Of a stretch of DNA of 21,398 bases, positions 1 to 9,625 are shown piece by piece. Under the pieces are notes generated by a model. That model made no database searches and was not told the DNA's origin. It was given only the letters and a program-made list of their open reading frames with translations. Numbering within the stretch: position 1 is the first letter of the stretch; every line of letters starts with the position of its first letter. This DNA is from Zetaproteobacteria bacterium (GTDB lineage: Bacteria; Pseudomonadota; Zetaproteobacteria; Mariprofundales; Mariprofundaceae): the NCBI GenBank assembly GCA_021545625.1, contig JAJRVH010000054.1:1-21398 (forward strand), read 5' to 3'. A program made the position numbers and the translations under genes.

Positions 1-311
1 CGAATCACATGGTAATTCGTCACGACATGCCCCCCGGCATCCCAGATAAAACCGGAACCGGTGCCCTTGCGGGTCTGGAACACGCGCCGCGTCCACGGAT
101 CGACGACACGGGATAATGTGGAAATAAACACCACCGACGGGCTTGCCTGCTCGAACAGCGCGATCGTGCTTCGTTCGTCGGCGGCCAGATCTCCGCGGGG
201 CTCGATCAGGCGCGGCGTCGGCTGCGGCGCGATCAGCCACGGACGCAGCCAGTAACCGGCCAGGGCCGCGACCAGCAGCAGAAAAATCAGGGAGCCCGGA
301 CGCATGCGCAT
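1..311 (-). CDS. HtrA/Deg-family (S1C) trypsin-like serine protease, N-terminal fragment
   Basis: Partial gene whose first 103 codons are visible; the rest lies beyond the left edge. I translated it from the minus strand, starting at the ATG at 311-309, three bases after the dinB stop; a second ATG lies two codons on. A hydrophobic stretch at about residues 6-20 (SLIFLLLVAALAG) looks like a signal anchor or signal peptide, so the protease should act in the periplasm. A typical pre-domain follows (ERSTIALFEQASPSVVFIST), then GTGSGFIWD and VVTNYHVI, where His101 fits the first residue of the His-Asp-Ser triad. Asp, Ser and any PDZ domain would lie outside the window, so DegP, DegQ, DegS or HhoA type cannot be decided. 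Deg proteases degrade or sense misfolded envelope proteins. The short gap to dinB suggests co-transcription. Confidence 0.85.
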   Translation of the reverse strand, partial: MRMRPGSLIFLLLVAALAGYWLRPWLIAPQPTPRLIEPRGDLAADERSTIALFEQASPSVVFISTLSRVVDPWTRRVFQTRKGTGSGFIWDAGGHVVTNYHVI

Positions 312-314
312 CGT

Positions 315-1448
315 TCAAGCCTGCCCTTCGCCCTCCGTCCCGGCAAGCGGCAGGCCGAGCTGCGCGTCCGTCCCGGATTCAGGGCTTTCGAAAGCGCCGA
401 TGCTGATGCCGACCAGACGGACCGGGATGCGGCCGGCATCCGTCGCAGCCAGCAGCCGGGCAATCAGCGGTCGCATATCGTCGATGCCATCCAGCGCATG
501 CGCCGACGTATGCGACCGGGTGAGCTGGCTGAAATCCGCATACCTGACCTTGATCGTCAGCCGGCGTCCGCGCAGACCCATCTCGCGCAGGCGCTCGCAA
601 ACCTGTTCGGCCAGGCCGTACAGCACATCGAGCAAGACATCGACGTCGAGAACGTCCCTTTTTTCGAACGTGGTTTCCCTGCCCAGCGACTTGCGCGCCC
701 GCCGGCTACGCACCGGCCGCTCGTCCACGCCCCGGGCGACATCGTAATAATAGGCCGCGGCCTTCCCGAAATGCCGCCGCAGATCGGCAAGAGACCAGGC
801 CTTCATATCCGCGCCGGTACGAATGCCGAGGCGGTGCATCTTCTTCTCCGTGGCCGGACCAACACCGTAAAAGCGGCCGACGGGCAGACTTTCGACAAAG
901 GCCGGCCCATCCTGCGGTGTGATCACGTACAGGCCGTCCGGCTTGTCCATATCCGATGCGATCTTGGCCAGAAACTTATTGTACGACACGCCGGCCGATG
1001 CGGTAAGACCGGTTTCCTCGCGAATCTGCCGCCGGATCTCCCTGGCCATGCAAGTCGCCGATCCATTGCAGGACGCGGTATAGGTCACGTCCAGATAGGC
1101 CTCGTCCAGCGACAACGGCTCGACGCTGCAGGCATAGCGCCAGAAGATGTCGCGGATCTGCCGGGAAACGGCCCGGTATACCTCGAAGCGGGGCGGCACA
1201 AAGAGCGCGTCGGGACAAAGCCGGTACGCCTGCGAGCACGGCATCGCCGAATGGATGCCGAAGTCGCGCGCCTCGTAGCTGCATGCGGCTACGACGCCAC
1301 GGCTGTCGGGCCGACCGCCGACAATCACCGGCCGGCCACGCCAGGCCGGATGATCGCGCTGCTCGACCGATGCGAAGAACGCATCCATGTCGATATGAAT
1401 GATCTTGCGCTGCTTCCTTTCCATGTTGAACGCGAGTGTAGACCGCAT
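315..1448 (-). CDS. dinB: DNA polymerase IV (Y-family translesion polymerase)
   Basis: Error-prone polymerase that copies past damaged template bases. The catalytic residues are visible: DMDAFFASVEQ near residues 20-30 and SLDEAYLD at 113-120, supplying the metal-binding acidic residues. A helix-hairpin-helix segment (GRFYGVGPATEKKMHRLG) and the little-finger region (GRETTFEKRD) follow. Near the C-terminus QLGLPL at 363-368 resembles the beta-clamp-binding hexapeptide, which fits a gene downstream of the clamp gene dnaN. The longest frame gives 377 aa. The internal ATG at 1424 (MERKQRKIIHID) lies closer to the usual family start, and neither start has a strong Shine-Dalgarno. The gene begins 34 nt after the purM stop. 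I saw no LexA-type operator in that gap, so SOS control at this position is not supported. Confidence 0.95.
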   Translation of the reverse strand: MRSTLAFNMERKQRKIIHIDMDAFFASVEQRDHPAWRGRPVIVGGRPDSRGVVAACSYEARDFGIHSAMPCSQAYRLCPDALFVPPRFEVYRAVSRQIRDIFWRYACSVEPLSLDEAYLDVTYTASCNGSATCMAREIRRQIREETGLTASAGVSYNKFLAKIASDMDKPDGLYVITPQDGPAFVESLPVGRFYGVGPATEKKMHRLGIRTGADMKAWSLADLRRHFGKAAAYYYDVARGVDERPVRSRRARKSLGRETTFEKRDVLDVDVLLDVLYGLAEQVCERLREMGLRGRRLTIKVRYADFSQLTRSHTSAHALDGIDDMRPLIARLLAATDAGRIPVRLVGISIGAFESPESGTDAQLGLPLAGTEGEGQA

Positions 1449-1482
1449 CCGGCCTGCTCGGAAACGGCGTGGAGAGGAAAGC

Positions 1483-2532
1483 TTACGCCGTCAGCGTGAC
1501 CGCGTCGCCATCCTTCTGATGAATCCTGCCGATACGGTACACGCTTTCGCCAGCCTCGCGCAGCACGGCCCCGGCCCTGTCCGCTTCCGCTTCGGGGAGA
1601 ATGACGACAAAACCGATGCCCATGTTGAAGGTACGGTAACGCTCGTCCCGCCCGACATCAGCGAAACCGAGCAGATATTCGAACACCGGCGGCACCGGCC
1701 ATGCGGAGATATCCACCGTGGCCGCCAGGCCGTCGGGCAGGATGCGCTCGATATTGTCGAACATGCCGCCGCCGGTGATATGCGAATAGCCGTGCACGAC
1801 GACACCCTCGCCGGTCAGCGCCTTGACGGCCGGAACATACAGCCGCGTCGGCGCCAGCACCGCATCAATGGCCTTCGAACCGTCGCTCAGTTCGTCGGCG
1901 GCGATATCCGCGCCGCCGACCTCGATCAGCTTGCGGATCAGCGAAAAACCGTTCGAATGCGGACCGCTGGAGGCAAGGCCCAGCATCACGTCTCCGTCTT
2001 CGATCGCCGATCCGTCGATGATCTTCGGGCGATCCACAACACCAACCGAAAAGCCGCCGATATCGTAATGGCCGGGCGCGTACATGCCCGGCATCTCGGC
2101 CGTTTCGCCGCCGATCAGCGCGCATCCGGAAATGCGGCAGGCCCCGGCAATGCCCTCGACGACGCCGGCCAGCGTTTCTCCGTCCAGCTTGCCGGTGGCC
2201 AGATAATCGAGGAAGAACAGCGGCTCGGCCGCCTGCGCGGCCATGTCGTTGACGCACATCGCCACCGCGTCGATGCCGGCCACATGCGGTCGCCCGTGCT
2301 GCTGCAGCAACAGCAGTTTCGTGCCGACGCCATCGGTCGCCGACACCAGCACCGGTTCCTGCATCCCCGAGAAATCGGCCGAAAACAGGCCACCGAAACC
2401 GCCCAGGCCGCCGATCACCTCGGGGCGCGTCGTGGATGAAACCGCCTGCCTGATGCGGCCGACAAAGGCATTGCCGGCATCGATATCCACGCCGGCATCG
2501 GCGTAGGTCAGCGTTTGTTTACGGTCAGACAT
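1483..2532 (-). CDS. purM: Phosphoribosylformylglycinamidine cyclo-ligase (AIR synthetase)
   Basis: Catalyses the ATP-dependent ring closure of FGAM to aminoimidazole ribonucleotide, the fifth step of purine synthesis, in the cytoplasm. The N-terminus YADAGVDIDAGN, the glycine-rich GGLGGFGGLFS near residue 41 and DGVGTK at 67-72 are hallmarks of PurM. At 349 aa it matches the family length. The ATG at 2532 follows a GAGGA Shine-Dalgarno six bases upstream. It begins only 9 nt after the gyrB stop, so it is very likely co-transcribed with gyrB. purM more often sits with purN; no purN is seen here. Confidence 0.97.
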   Translation of the reverse strand: MSDRKQTLTYADAGVDIDAGNAFVGRIRQAVSSTTRPEVIGGLGGFGGLFSADFSGMQEPVLVSATDGVGTKLLLLQQHGRPHVAGIDAVAMCVNDMAAQAAEPLFFLDYLATGKLDGETLAGVVEGIAGACRISGCALIGGETAEMPGMYAPGHYDIGGFSVGVVDRPKIIDGSAIEDGDVMLGLASSGPHSNGFSLIRKLIEVGGADIAADELSDGSKAIDAVLAPTRLYVPAVKALTGEGVVVHGYSHITGGGMFDNIERILPDGLAATVDISAWPVPPVFEYLLGFADVGRDERYRTFNMGIGFVVILPEAEADRAGAVLREAGESVYRIGRIHQKDGDAVTLTA

Positions 2533-2541
2533 CCAGATTCC

Positions 2542-4946
<2,405 letters not shown>

Positions 4947-4950
<4 letters not shown>

Positions 4951-6092
4951 GCTGCTTCCTCCATCATCGTCGTTTGTGAACCGTGATCGTCGCGGCCCGC
5001 CGTTGCGTGCAGTCCGCCGTCCCGCAACTGCTGCATGCGGATATCGATATCCGCCGAAACCCTGACCCCCTGCGGGGCCGTGACCAGTACCTGGCCCGGA
5101 TGTTCGGCCAGACGCCTGAGCGCACGCAGCTGGCGCTCGTCGTCCAGCGCTTCCAGGCAATCGTCCAGCAGCAATACCGGCAGCAGGCGTCGATACTGAC
5201 GCCACAGCGCACATTCTGCCATCTTTATGGCGACAGCGGCCAGTTTTTGCTGGCCGCGCGAGCCGGCGCTGCGAATCTCGCGACCGTGGTAATGCATCTG
5301 CAACGTATCGCAGTGCGGTCCGAAACGCAGACCACCGACACGCATGTCCTCCTGCCGGCGTTCCCGCAGGCGCTCCAGCCAGGCCTGTTCGTCGATCAGC
5401 CCGTTTTTCAGGCTCATGACCAGCGGCTCCTCGGTCAATGCCGTCTCGGCGACCAGGTGTCCGTTCATTTCCTCCAGCAGCCGGACGCGAGCGGCGATGA
5501 TCGGCAGGCCGTGGCGAACAATCTGCTGCTCCCAGGGTTCGATCTCGTCGCCTGCGCGGCGCCTGCGCAGCAGACGGCCGCGCTGCATGACCGCGCGCAG
5601 ATAGCGCTCGTAATGCAGCTGCATGCCGGAGAAACATGTCATCACCAGCCCGTCCAGCCAGCGCCGCCGCTCATTCGGCGCGCCGTCCACCAGCCTGCGG
5701 CCCTGCGGTGCCTCGACGAGCACCGGGAAGCTCTCGCTGACATCCTTGCGTCGCTGCACATCGCGCCCCTGCAGACGCAGCGATACCTGGCCCCGCCGAC
5801 CGCGCACGGCCAGATGCATCGGCCCGAAGCGCTGCCAGCTGCCCCGGATATGGAAATGTTCGTGGCCGCGCTGTACCAGAAACGGATCGCGGGCCTGACG
5901 GAAGGAACGGCCGTAGGCCATCAGATAGACTGCCTCGAGCAGACTGGTCTTGCCGCTGCCGTTAGCGCCGGTGAGCATGTTCAGGCGGGGAGCCAGCGTC
6001 CATGTCAGCTGCGCGTGGCAACGCAGGCGCTGCACGCTCAGCTCGCATACACGCAGCGGCGTGGCCTGCATCTCGGCGTTGTCGGTCAGCAT
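4947..6092 (-). CDS. recF: DNA replication and repair protein RecF
   Basis: SMC-like ATPase of the RecFOR pathway that helps load RecA at single-strand gaps. Walker A GANGSGKTS lies at 42-50, followed by LLEAVYLMAYGRSFR, a typical RecF signature. The ABC-type signature region SAGSRGQQKLAAVAIKMAE and the Walker B region VLLLDDCLEALDDER are near the C-terminus. At 381 aa it is slightly longer than E. coli RecF. The ATG at 6092 lies 16 nt after dnaN; no good Shine-Dalgarno is seen, and the ATG at 6071 is an alternative start that leaves the domain intact. The stop overlaps the gyrB start. Confidence 0.96.
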
Positions 6093-6108
6093 GGCGGCCG
6101 CCGGCCGG

Positions 6109-7209
6109 TCAGATCCTCATCGGCATGATGACATAACGGGCTTGCGGCTGATCCTCGGCATACATCAGCACCGGCGACAACTCGTCCTTCAGCTCCATGC
6201 GCACCGATGCCGCGCGCATCGCGCCGAGTGCGTCGCGCAGGTAACGGCCGTTGAAACCGATGACGACTTCCGGCCCGTCGTAGTCGGCGTTCAGATGCTC
6301 CTCGCATTCCTCCTGCTCGGTGTTGTGGGCCGAGATATCCAGGCCGGCGCTCGAGAACTTCAGCCGGATATCGTGCGTGAACTCGTTGGCGACAATCATG
6401 CTCCGGCGCAGTACCTGATCGAACTCGGCCCGGGCCACGACGGCATGGGCCGGATTGTTGCTCGGAATCACGTCCTGATATACCGGGAAGCGGGCATCGA
6501 TCAACTTCGAGCTCAACACGTTGGCGCCGGCCTCCAGGCGAATCTGCCGCTCGCCCATGTAGAGCGTGATGTCGCCGTCGCATTCTTCGCACAGCTTGCG
6601 GATTTCCATCACCGCCTTGCGCGGCACGATGCACTGGCCCGGCGAGGCGGTTCCGTCCAGTGTCGTTTCGGACAGGGCCAGACGATGGCCGTCGGTCGTG
6701 ACCAGGCGCAGCATGTTCTGGGCATCGACCTCGAACAGCGTGCCGGTCAGGTATTTGCGCGTTTCGTCGCTGGACATCGCAAAGGCCGTCGCCGCGATCA
6801 TCTCGGACAGCTGGCCGGCGGCCACGCTCAGACCTGTCGCCGCTTCCTCCTCGGACAGGGCGGGGTAGTCGGCCGCTTCCAGCGTGGAAAGCTTGAAGCG
6901 GGAACGGCCGCTGCGGATGGCGAGGAAATGATCGCCGCTTTCCAGATTGATGTCCTGCTCCGGATCGAGTTCCTTGATGATATCGAACAGCTTGCGGGCT
7001 GACACGGTGACGGCGCCCGCGCTTCTGACCGTGGCCGGGGCCTGACTGCGAATGCCAACCTCCAGATCGGTGGCGGTGATTTCAAGGGTGTCCTGTTCGG
7101 CTTTCAGCAACACGTTGGCGAGAATGGGAACGGTGTGCCTCTTCTCGACAATGCTCTGGCAGCGCTGAACGGTCTGCAATAAAGATGCCCTGGATAATGT
7201 GATGTCCAT
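6109..7209 (-). CDS. dnaN: DNA polymerase III beta subunit (sliding clamp)
   Basis: Ring-shaped processivity clamp tethering DNA polymerases to the template. The frame shows the usual three repeated clamp domains, with conserved stretches such as VEKRHTVPILANVLL near the N-terminus, FPVYQDVIPSN in the middle and the terminal PMRI, whose analogue in E. coli is PMRL. Two adjacent ATGs exist (7212 and 7209). The Shine-Dalgarno AAGGAG at 7220-7215 is only 2 nt from the first but 5 nt from the second, so I chose 7209 (MDITLS, 366 aa). It is the first gene of the left-arm operon, preceded by a candidate promoter containing a DnaA box. Confidence 0.97.
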   Translation of the reverse strand: MDITLSRASLLQTVQRCQSIVEKRHTVPILANVLLKAEQDTLEITATDLEVGIRSQAPATVRSAGAVTVSARKLFDIIKELDPEQDINLESGDHFLAIRSGRSRFKLSTLEAADYPALSEEEAATGLSVAAGQLSEMIAATAFAMSSDETRKYLTGTLFEVDAQNMLRLVTTDGHRLALSETTLDGTASPGQCIVPRKAVMEIRKLCEECDGDITLYMGERQIRLEAGANVLSSKLIDARFPVYQDVIPSNNPAHAVVARAEFDQVLRRSMIVANEFTHDIRLKFSSAGLDISAHNTEQEECEEHLNADYDGPEVVIGFNGRYLRDALGAMRAASVRMELKDELSPVLMYAEDQPQARYVIMPMRI

Positions 7210-7226
7210 CATGACTCCTTGATAAG

Positions 7227-7243
7227 CCTTTAATTCCTAAAGG
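7227..7243. repeat. Inverted repeat in the dnaN leader
   Basis: CCTTTA and TAAAGG form perfect 6-bp arms around a 5-nt loop. In the dnaN transcript this hairpin would end 6 nt upstream of the AAGGAG Shine-Dalgarno, so it could influence translation. The arms are short and A/T-rich, so the structure would be weak. Confidence 0.4.
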
Positions 7244-7252
7244 TTCATAGTC

Positions 7253-7281
7253 ATACTAGGTGTTGTGCATAACGGGGACAA
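7253..7281 (-). promoter_or_regulatory. Candidate sigma70 promoter for dnaN with a DnaA box in its spacer
   Basis: On the minus strand TTGTCC (7281-7276) is separated by exactly 17 nt from TAGTAT (7258-7253); each matches 4 of 6 consensus bases. The spacer holds a perfect DnaA box (7264-7272), so DnaA binding would be expected to block RNA polymerase. The predicted start of transcription is about 35 nt upstream of the dnaN ATG. This is inferred from motifs only. Confidence 0.4.
7264..7272 (-). promoter_or_regulatory. DnaA box (TTATGCACA)
   Basis: Perfect match to TTATNCACA on the minus strand. It lies within the spacer of the candidate dnaN promoter, so it may serve both origin function and dnaN autoregulation. 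Confidence 0.75.
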
Positions 7282-7287
7282 GTCCCC
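7274..7287. repeat. Perfect dyad GGGGAC-AA-GTCCCC
   Basis: Six-bp arms with a 2-bp centre, overlapping the candidate dnaN -35 element and one base from a DnaA box. The symmetry and position suggest a binding site for a dimeric regulator; none is identified. Confidence 0.45.
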
Positions 7288-7360
7288 TTACGCCATGCAC
7301 CCGAAGCTATGAACCGCATGCCTGTGCTGTGAGGAGATCCCGTAAAGCCTGTGTACAGGA

Positions 7361-7369
7361 TGTGCATAA
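7361..7369 (-). promoter_or_regulatory. DnaA box (TTATGCACA)
   Basis: Perfect match to TTATNCACA on the minus strand, identical to the box at 7264-7272. Confidence 0.75.
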
Positions 7370-7406
7370 GTGCAAAGGTCCGGCGACAGCTTATCGTTGC
7401 ATGCGT

Positions 7407-7415
7407 TTATACTCA
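7407..7415 (+). promoter_or_regulatory. Weak DnaA box (TTATACTCA)
   Basis: One mismatch to TTATNCACA, two bases upstream of the perfect box at 7418-7426 and in the same orientation. It is plausible as a low-affinity site because of the tight spacing. Confidence 0.4.
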
Positions 7416-7417
7416 AC

Positions 7418-7426
7418 TTATCCACA
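7418..7426 (+). promoter_or_regulatory. DnaA box (TTATCCACA)
   Basis: The highest-affinity consensus DnaA box, on the plus strand and opposite in orientation to the other two perfect boxes. Confidence 0.85.
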
Positions 7427-7465
7427 TGCTGTGCGCTCGTCTGTGCACATGTTATGAAGAGGCGG

Positions 7466-7498
7466 GGCTTTCATCAGTGCTTTTTTAGTTTGAAAGCC
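7466..7498. repeat. 8-bp inverted repeat with T-rich loop
   Basis: GGCTTTCA and TGAAAGCC are perfect arms around a 17-nt loop containing a run of six T on the plus strand. It marks the edge between the high-GC origin sequence and the low-GC accessory gene. It could act as a transcription stop for that gene, but no U-run follows the stem on the minus strand; a boundary or origin role is equally possible. Confidence 0.4.
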
Positions 7499-7538
7499 GG
7501 GATGTAGCGGTCCTGATATTTGTTTATGCCAGTCAGGA

Positions 7539-8027
7539 TTATTCTCTCAAGTGCTCCATGATTTGAAGCATTCTGAAAAATGGATTTCTGGCATCATGAG
7601 TTGTTTTTCCTGCTAAATTCCTTAATTCATCAATTCTTTTTTTATATTCTCCATTGATTACCAGTTCGACTTTTTCTAACTCGGATAAATGTTATGTTAT
7701 GTATCCAACAGGAACGATAGGGGACCAAAACATGAAATGATGATTAAACTCCGAAAGGTATTCCTCTGCATACTCTCTTTGGCGCTGATGCTTTTTCTTT
7801 ATGCGAGTAACAGTTTCTTGATGATTCTTGTATAAAAGACCTCGAATATGCGTTGTGACTTCACATAGGAAAGCCGTGTTTGATTTGAAGTTCAGGCCTA
7901 TAACATCCAGTTCTCCAAGGCCTTTTAATCCGCCACCAGGAGGTCGAACATTGTAGTCAATCACATCGCAGTTTTTGATGAGTTGAAGGTAGGCCCCTAC
8001 AATAAATTCTCCAATATCGGTGAGCAT
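7539..8027 (-). pseudogene. PD-(D/E)XK nuclease-like hypothetical protein interrupted by an in-frame TAA
   Basis: I do not recognise a named family. The open part (8027-7692) encodes 111 aa. The pattern E39-L-D41-VIG, then about 15 residues, then CE56VT58T resembles the beta-hairpin core of PD-(D/E)XK nucleases such as YraN/RecB-like domains (GEID...VEVK), with Thr in place of the usual Lys; this assignment is inference. A Lys/Arg-rich helix follows (RIKKKHQRQREYAEEYL). After the TAA at 7694-7692 the same frame continues without a stop for 50 codons to a TAA at 7541-7539 (tail ends MLQIMEHLRE), so the intact gene would be 162 aa. The Shine-Dalgarno AAGGAAGG sits just upstream of the ATG, and a TATAAC hexamer lies at 8050-8045. 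G+C is about 38% by hand count, far below its neighbours, indicating recent transfer. It separates dnaA from the dnaN/origin region. It may be a pseudogene, a functional truncated protein or a sequencing error. Confidence 0.65.
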
Positions 8028-8097
8028 GGAACCCTTCCTTACCAGTTATACATTGACTATTAGAGCAAAAAAGTTGAAGGAAGCGGATATCATGGCG

Positions 8098-9438
8098 CTA
8101 TTTCAGCAATGCCATGATGCGCTCCATCTCCTCGTCGAAGTCATCATCGTCCTGGCGCATTTTGTCGATCTTGCGCACTGCGTAGAGGATCGTCGTGTGA
8201 TCCTTGCCGCCGAACTGTTCGCCGATTTCGGGCAGCGACAGCGTCGTCAGCTCCTTGGCCGCGTACATCGCGACCTGTCGCGGAAAGGCGACCGTGCGGC
8301 TGCGCTTGCCCGAGCGCATCTCTCGCGGATTGATATTATAGTAGGAGGCGACCTTTTTCTGGATATCCTCGACCGAAACCGCACGGATTTCCTCGTGCAG
8401 AAGGTCGCGCAGCACGTGGCGGGCGAAATCGATGTCGATCGTGCGGCCGGTCAGCGTAGCGTGCGCAGTCAGCCGGGTCAGCGCGCCTTCGAGTTCGCGC
8501 ACGTTGTTGGTGATGCGCGAAGCGAGCAGCTGGGCCACATCGCGGTCCAGCTCGACACCGGCCAGCTCGGCCTTGCTGGCCAGGATGGCCAGCCGGGTTT
8601 CCAGATCGGGCGGCTGGATATCGGCGACCAGCCCCCAGTTGAAGCGCGAACGCAGGCGTTCCATCAGATTGGTCAGTTCGCGCGGACTGCGATCCGAGGT
8701 CAGGATGATCTGTTTCTTGATCTCGTGCAGCGCGTTGAAGGTATGGAAGAATTCCTCCTGCGTTCGGTCCTTGCCGGCGATGAACTGGATGTCGTCGATG
8801 ATCAGCACGTCGACCTTGCGATACTGGTTGCGGAACTCCTCGGTGGAGCCGTTGCGGATGGCCTGGATCAGTTCGTTGGTGAAACGCTCGCCGGTGCGGT
8901 AGGCGATGCGGGTATGGTTGTTGGCCATCAGCGCATTGGCCACAGCGTTGATCAGATGCGTTTTTCCTAGGCCTACGCCACCGTAGAGATAGAGCGGGTT
9001 GTAGATTTCACCCGGCTTGTCGGCGACCGCGCGGCTGGCCGCGTGGCAGAATTCGTTGCCGGAGCCAACCACGAAATTCTCGAATGTGAAGCGCGGGTCG
9101 ATATAGCCGTCGACGAGGCTGTCGCTGCGGGAGCTGGTCTCCGCTACGGCCGGAGCGCTGTCGGCCGTTTCCAGGTTCGCATCAACCTGAAAGCGAATCT
9201 CCACGTCGCCGTAGCCGGCTTCGCGCACCGCATCGGAGATCTGCTGGCCGTAGCTCGATTTCAGGCCGTCGAGAAAGAAGCGGTTGGAAACCTTCAGCAG
9301 CAGCGTGCGATCCTGCTGTTCGGCGACAATCGGCCGGATCCAGGCATCGAAGCGCGAGGCGGGCACGCTCTGTTGCAGGCGCTGCAGGGCCCGCTCCCAG
9401 ATCGTGCTGCCGGCTGATTGTGACGGGGAATCGTTCAT
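8098..9438 (-). CDS. dnaA: Chromosomal replication initiator protein DnaA
   Basis: AAA+ ATPase that binds DnaA boxes and opens oriC. The open frame extends upstream to 9636, but the family N-terminus begins at the ATG at 9438 (MNDSPSQSAGSTIWERALQR), giving 446 aa, a normal length. Domain I covers about residues 1-90, a short variable linker follows, Walker A GGVGLGKT is at 153-160, and Walker B VLIIDDIQF follows. The C-terminal DNA-binding domain contains the DnaA signature GGKDHTTILYAVRKI. No convincing Shine-Dalgarno precedes the start; a TACAAT hexamer ends only 7 nt before the ATG. It is divergent from rpmH and 70 nt upstream of the low-GC interrupted gene. Confidence 0.97.
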   Translation of the reverse strand: MNDSPSQSAGSTIWERALQRLQQSVPASRFDAWIRPIVAEQQDRTLLLKVSNRFFLDGLKSSYGQQISDAVREAGYGDVEIRFQVDANLETADSAPAVAETSSRSDSLVDGYIDPRFTFENFVVGSGNEFCHAASRAVADKPGEIYNPLYLYGGVGLGKTHLINAVANALMANNHTRIAYRTGERFTNELIQAIRNGSTEEFRNQYRKVDVLIIDDIQFIAGKDRTQEEFFHTFNALHEIKKQIILTSDRSPRELTNLMERLRSRFNWGLVADIQPPDLETRLAILASKAELAGVELDRDVAQLLASRITNNVRELEGALTRLTAHATLTGRTIDIDFARHVLRDLLHEEIRAVSVEDIQKKVASYYNINPREMRSGKRSRTVAFPRQVAMYAAKELTTLSLPEIGEQFGGKDHTTILYAVRKIDKMRQDDDDFDEEMERIMALLK

Positions 9439-9445
9439 CGGCTGA

Positions 9446-9488
9446 ATTGTACATGCCCGGACGATTGCATCCAGCCCGCGCGATTTTA
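9446..9488 (-). promoter_or_regulatory. Candidate dnaA promoter -10 elements
   Basis: Two -10-like hexamers lie upstream of dnaA on the minus strand: TACAAT (9451-9446) and TAAAAT (9488-9483), each 5/6. Neither has a good -35 at the right distance. Use of TACAAT would start transcription at or next to the ATG; TAAAAT would give a leader of roughly 35-40 nt. Confidence 0.3.
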
Positions 9489-9502
9489 CCGGACGTCGAT
9501 GC

Positions 9503-9530
9503 TTGACAGAAACGATGCGACATCTATTAT
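9503..9530 (+). promoter_or_regulatory. Sigma70 promoter of the rpmH operon
   Basis: Perfect -35 TTGACA (9503-9508), a 16-nt spacer, and -10 TATTAT (9525-9530), one mismatch from consensus. It lies about 96 nt upstream of rpmH and is the strongest promoter-like sequence in the window, as expected for a ribosomal protein gene. Confidence 0.8.
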
Positions 9531-9625
9531 GCGCGACCCTTTCAAAAGGCAATGTCCGGGCGAACGGATGCCGGTTTCGGCCGATCTCCTCGCACGGGAT
9601 GCAAATCGGGATCAGGAGAATATCC

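Larger units (their letters stand above)
7253..7500. other. Probable replication origin (oriC)
   Basis: A gene-free stretch next to dnaN holding three perfect DnaA boxes and one one-mismatch box, with several dyads. On the dnaA-proximal side it adjoins low-GC sequence with A/T-rich runs (about 7476-7490 and 7610-7690) that could serve as an unwinding element, though the second lies inside the tail of the interrupted gene. Origins next to dnaA/dnaN are common in bacteria. Apart from these motifs I see nothing coding between 7213 and 7538. Strand-skew analysis over the whole chromosome would be needed to confirm it. Confidence 0.65.

Noticed and set aside
4951..5637. 229-codon upstream extension of gyrB
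   Set aside because: Reads through recF in another frame; the ATG at 4950 has an ideal Shine-Dalgarno and the family N-terminus.
7442..7450. Possible DnaA box TGTGCACAT
   Set aside because: Two mismatches to the consensus on the minus strand; too weak to list.
7260..7457. 65-codon plus-strand frame inside the origin region
   Set aside because: Cys/Arg-rich translation with no ribosome site, crossing DnaA boxes; best explained as non-coding.
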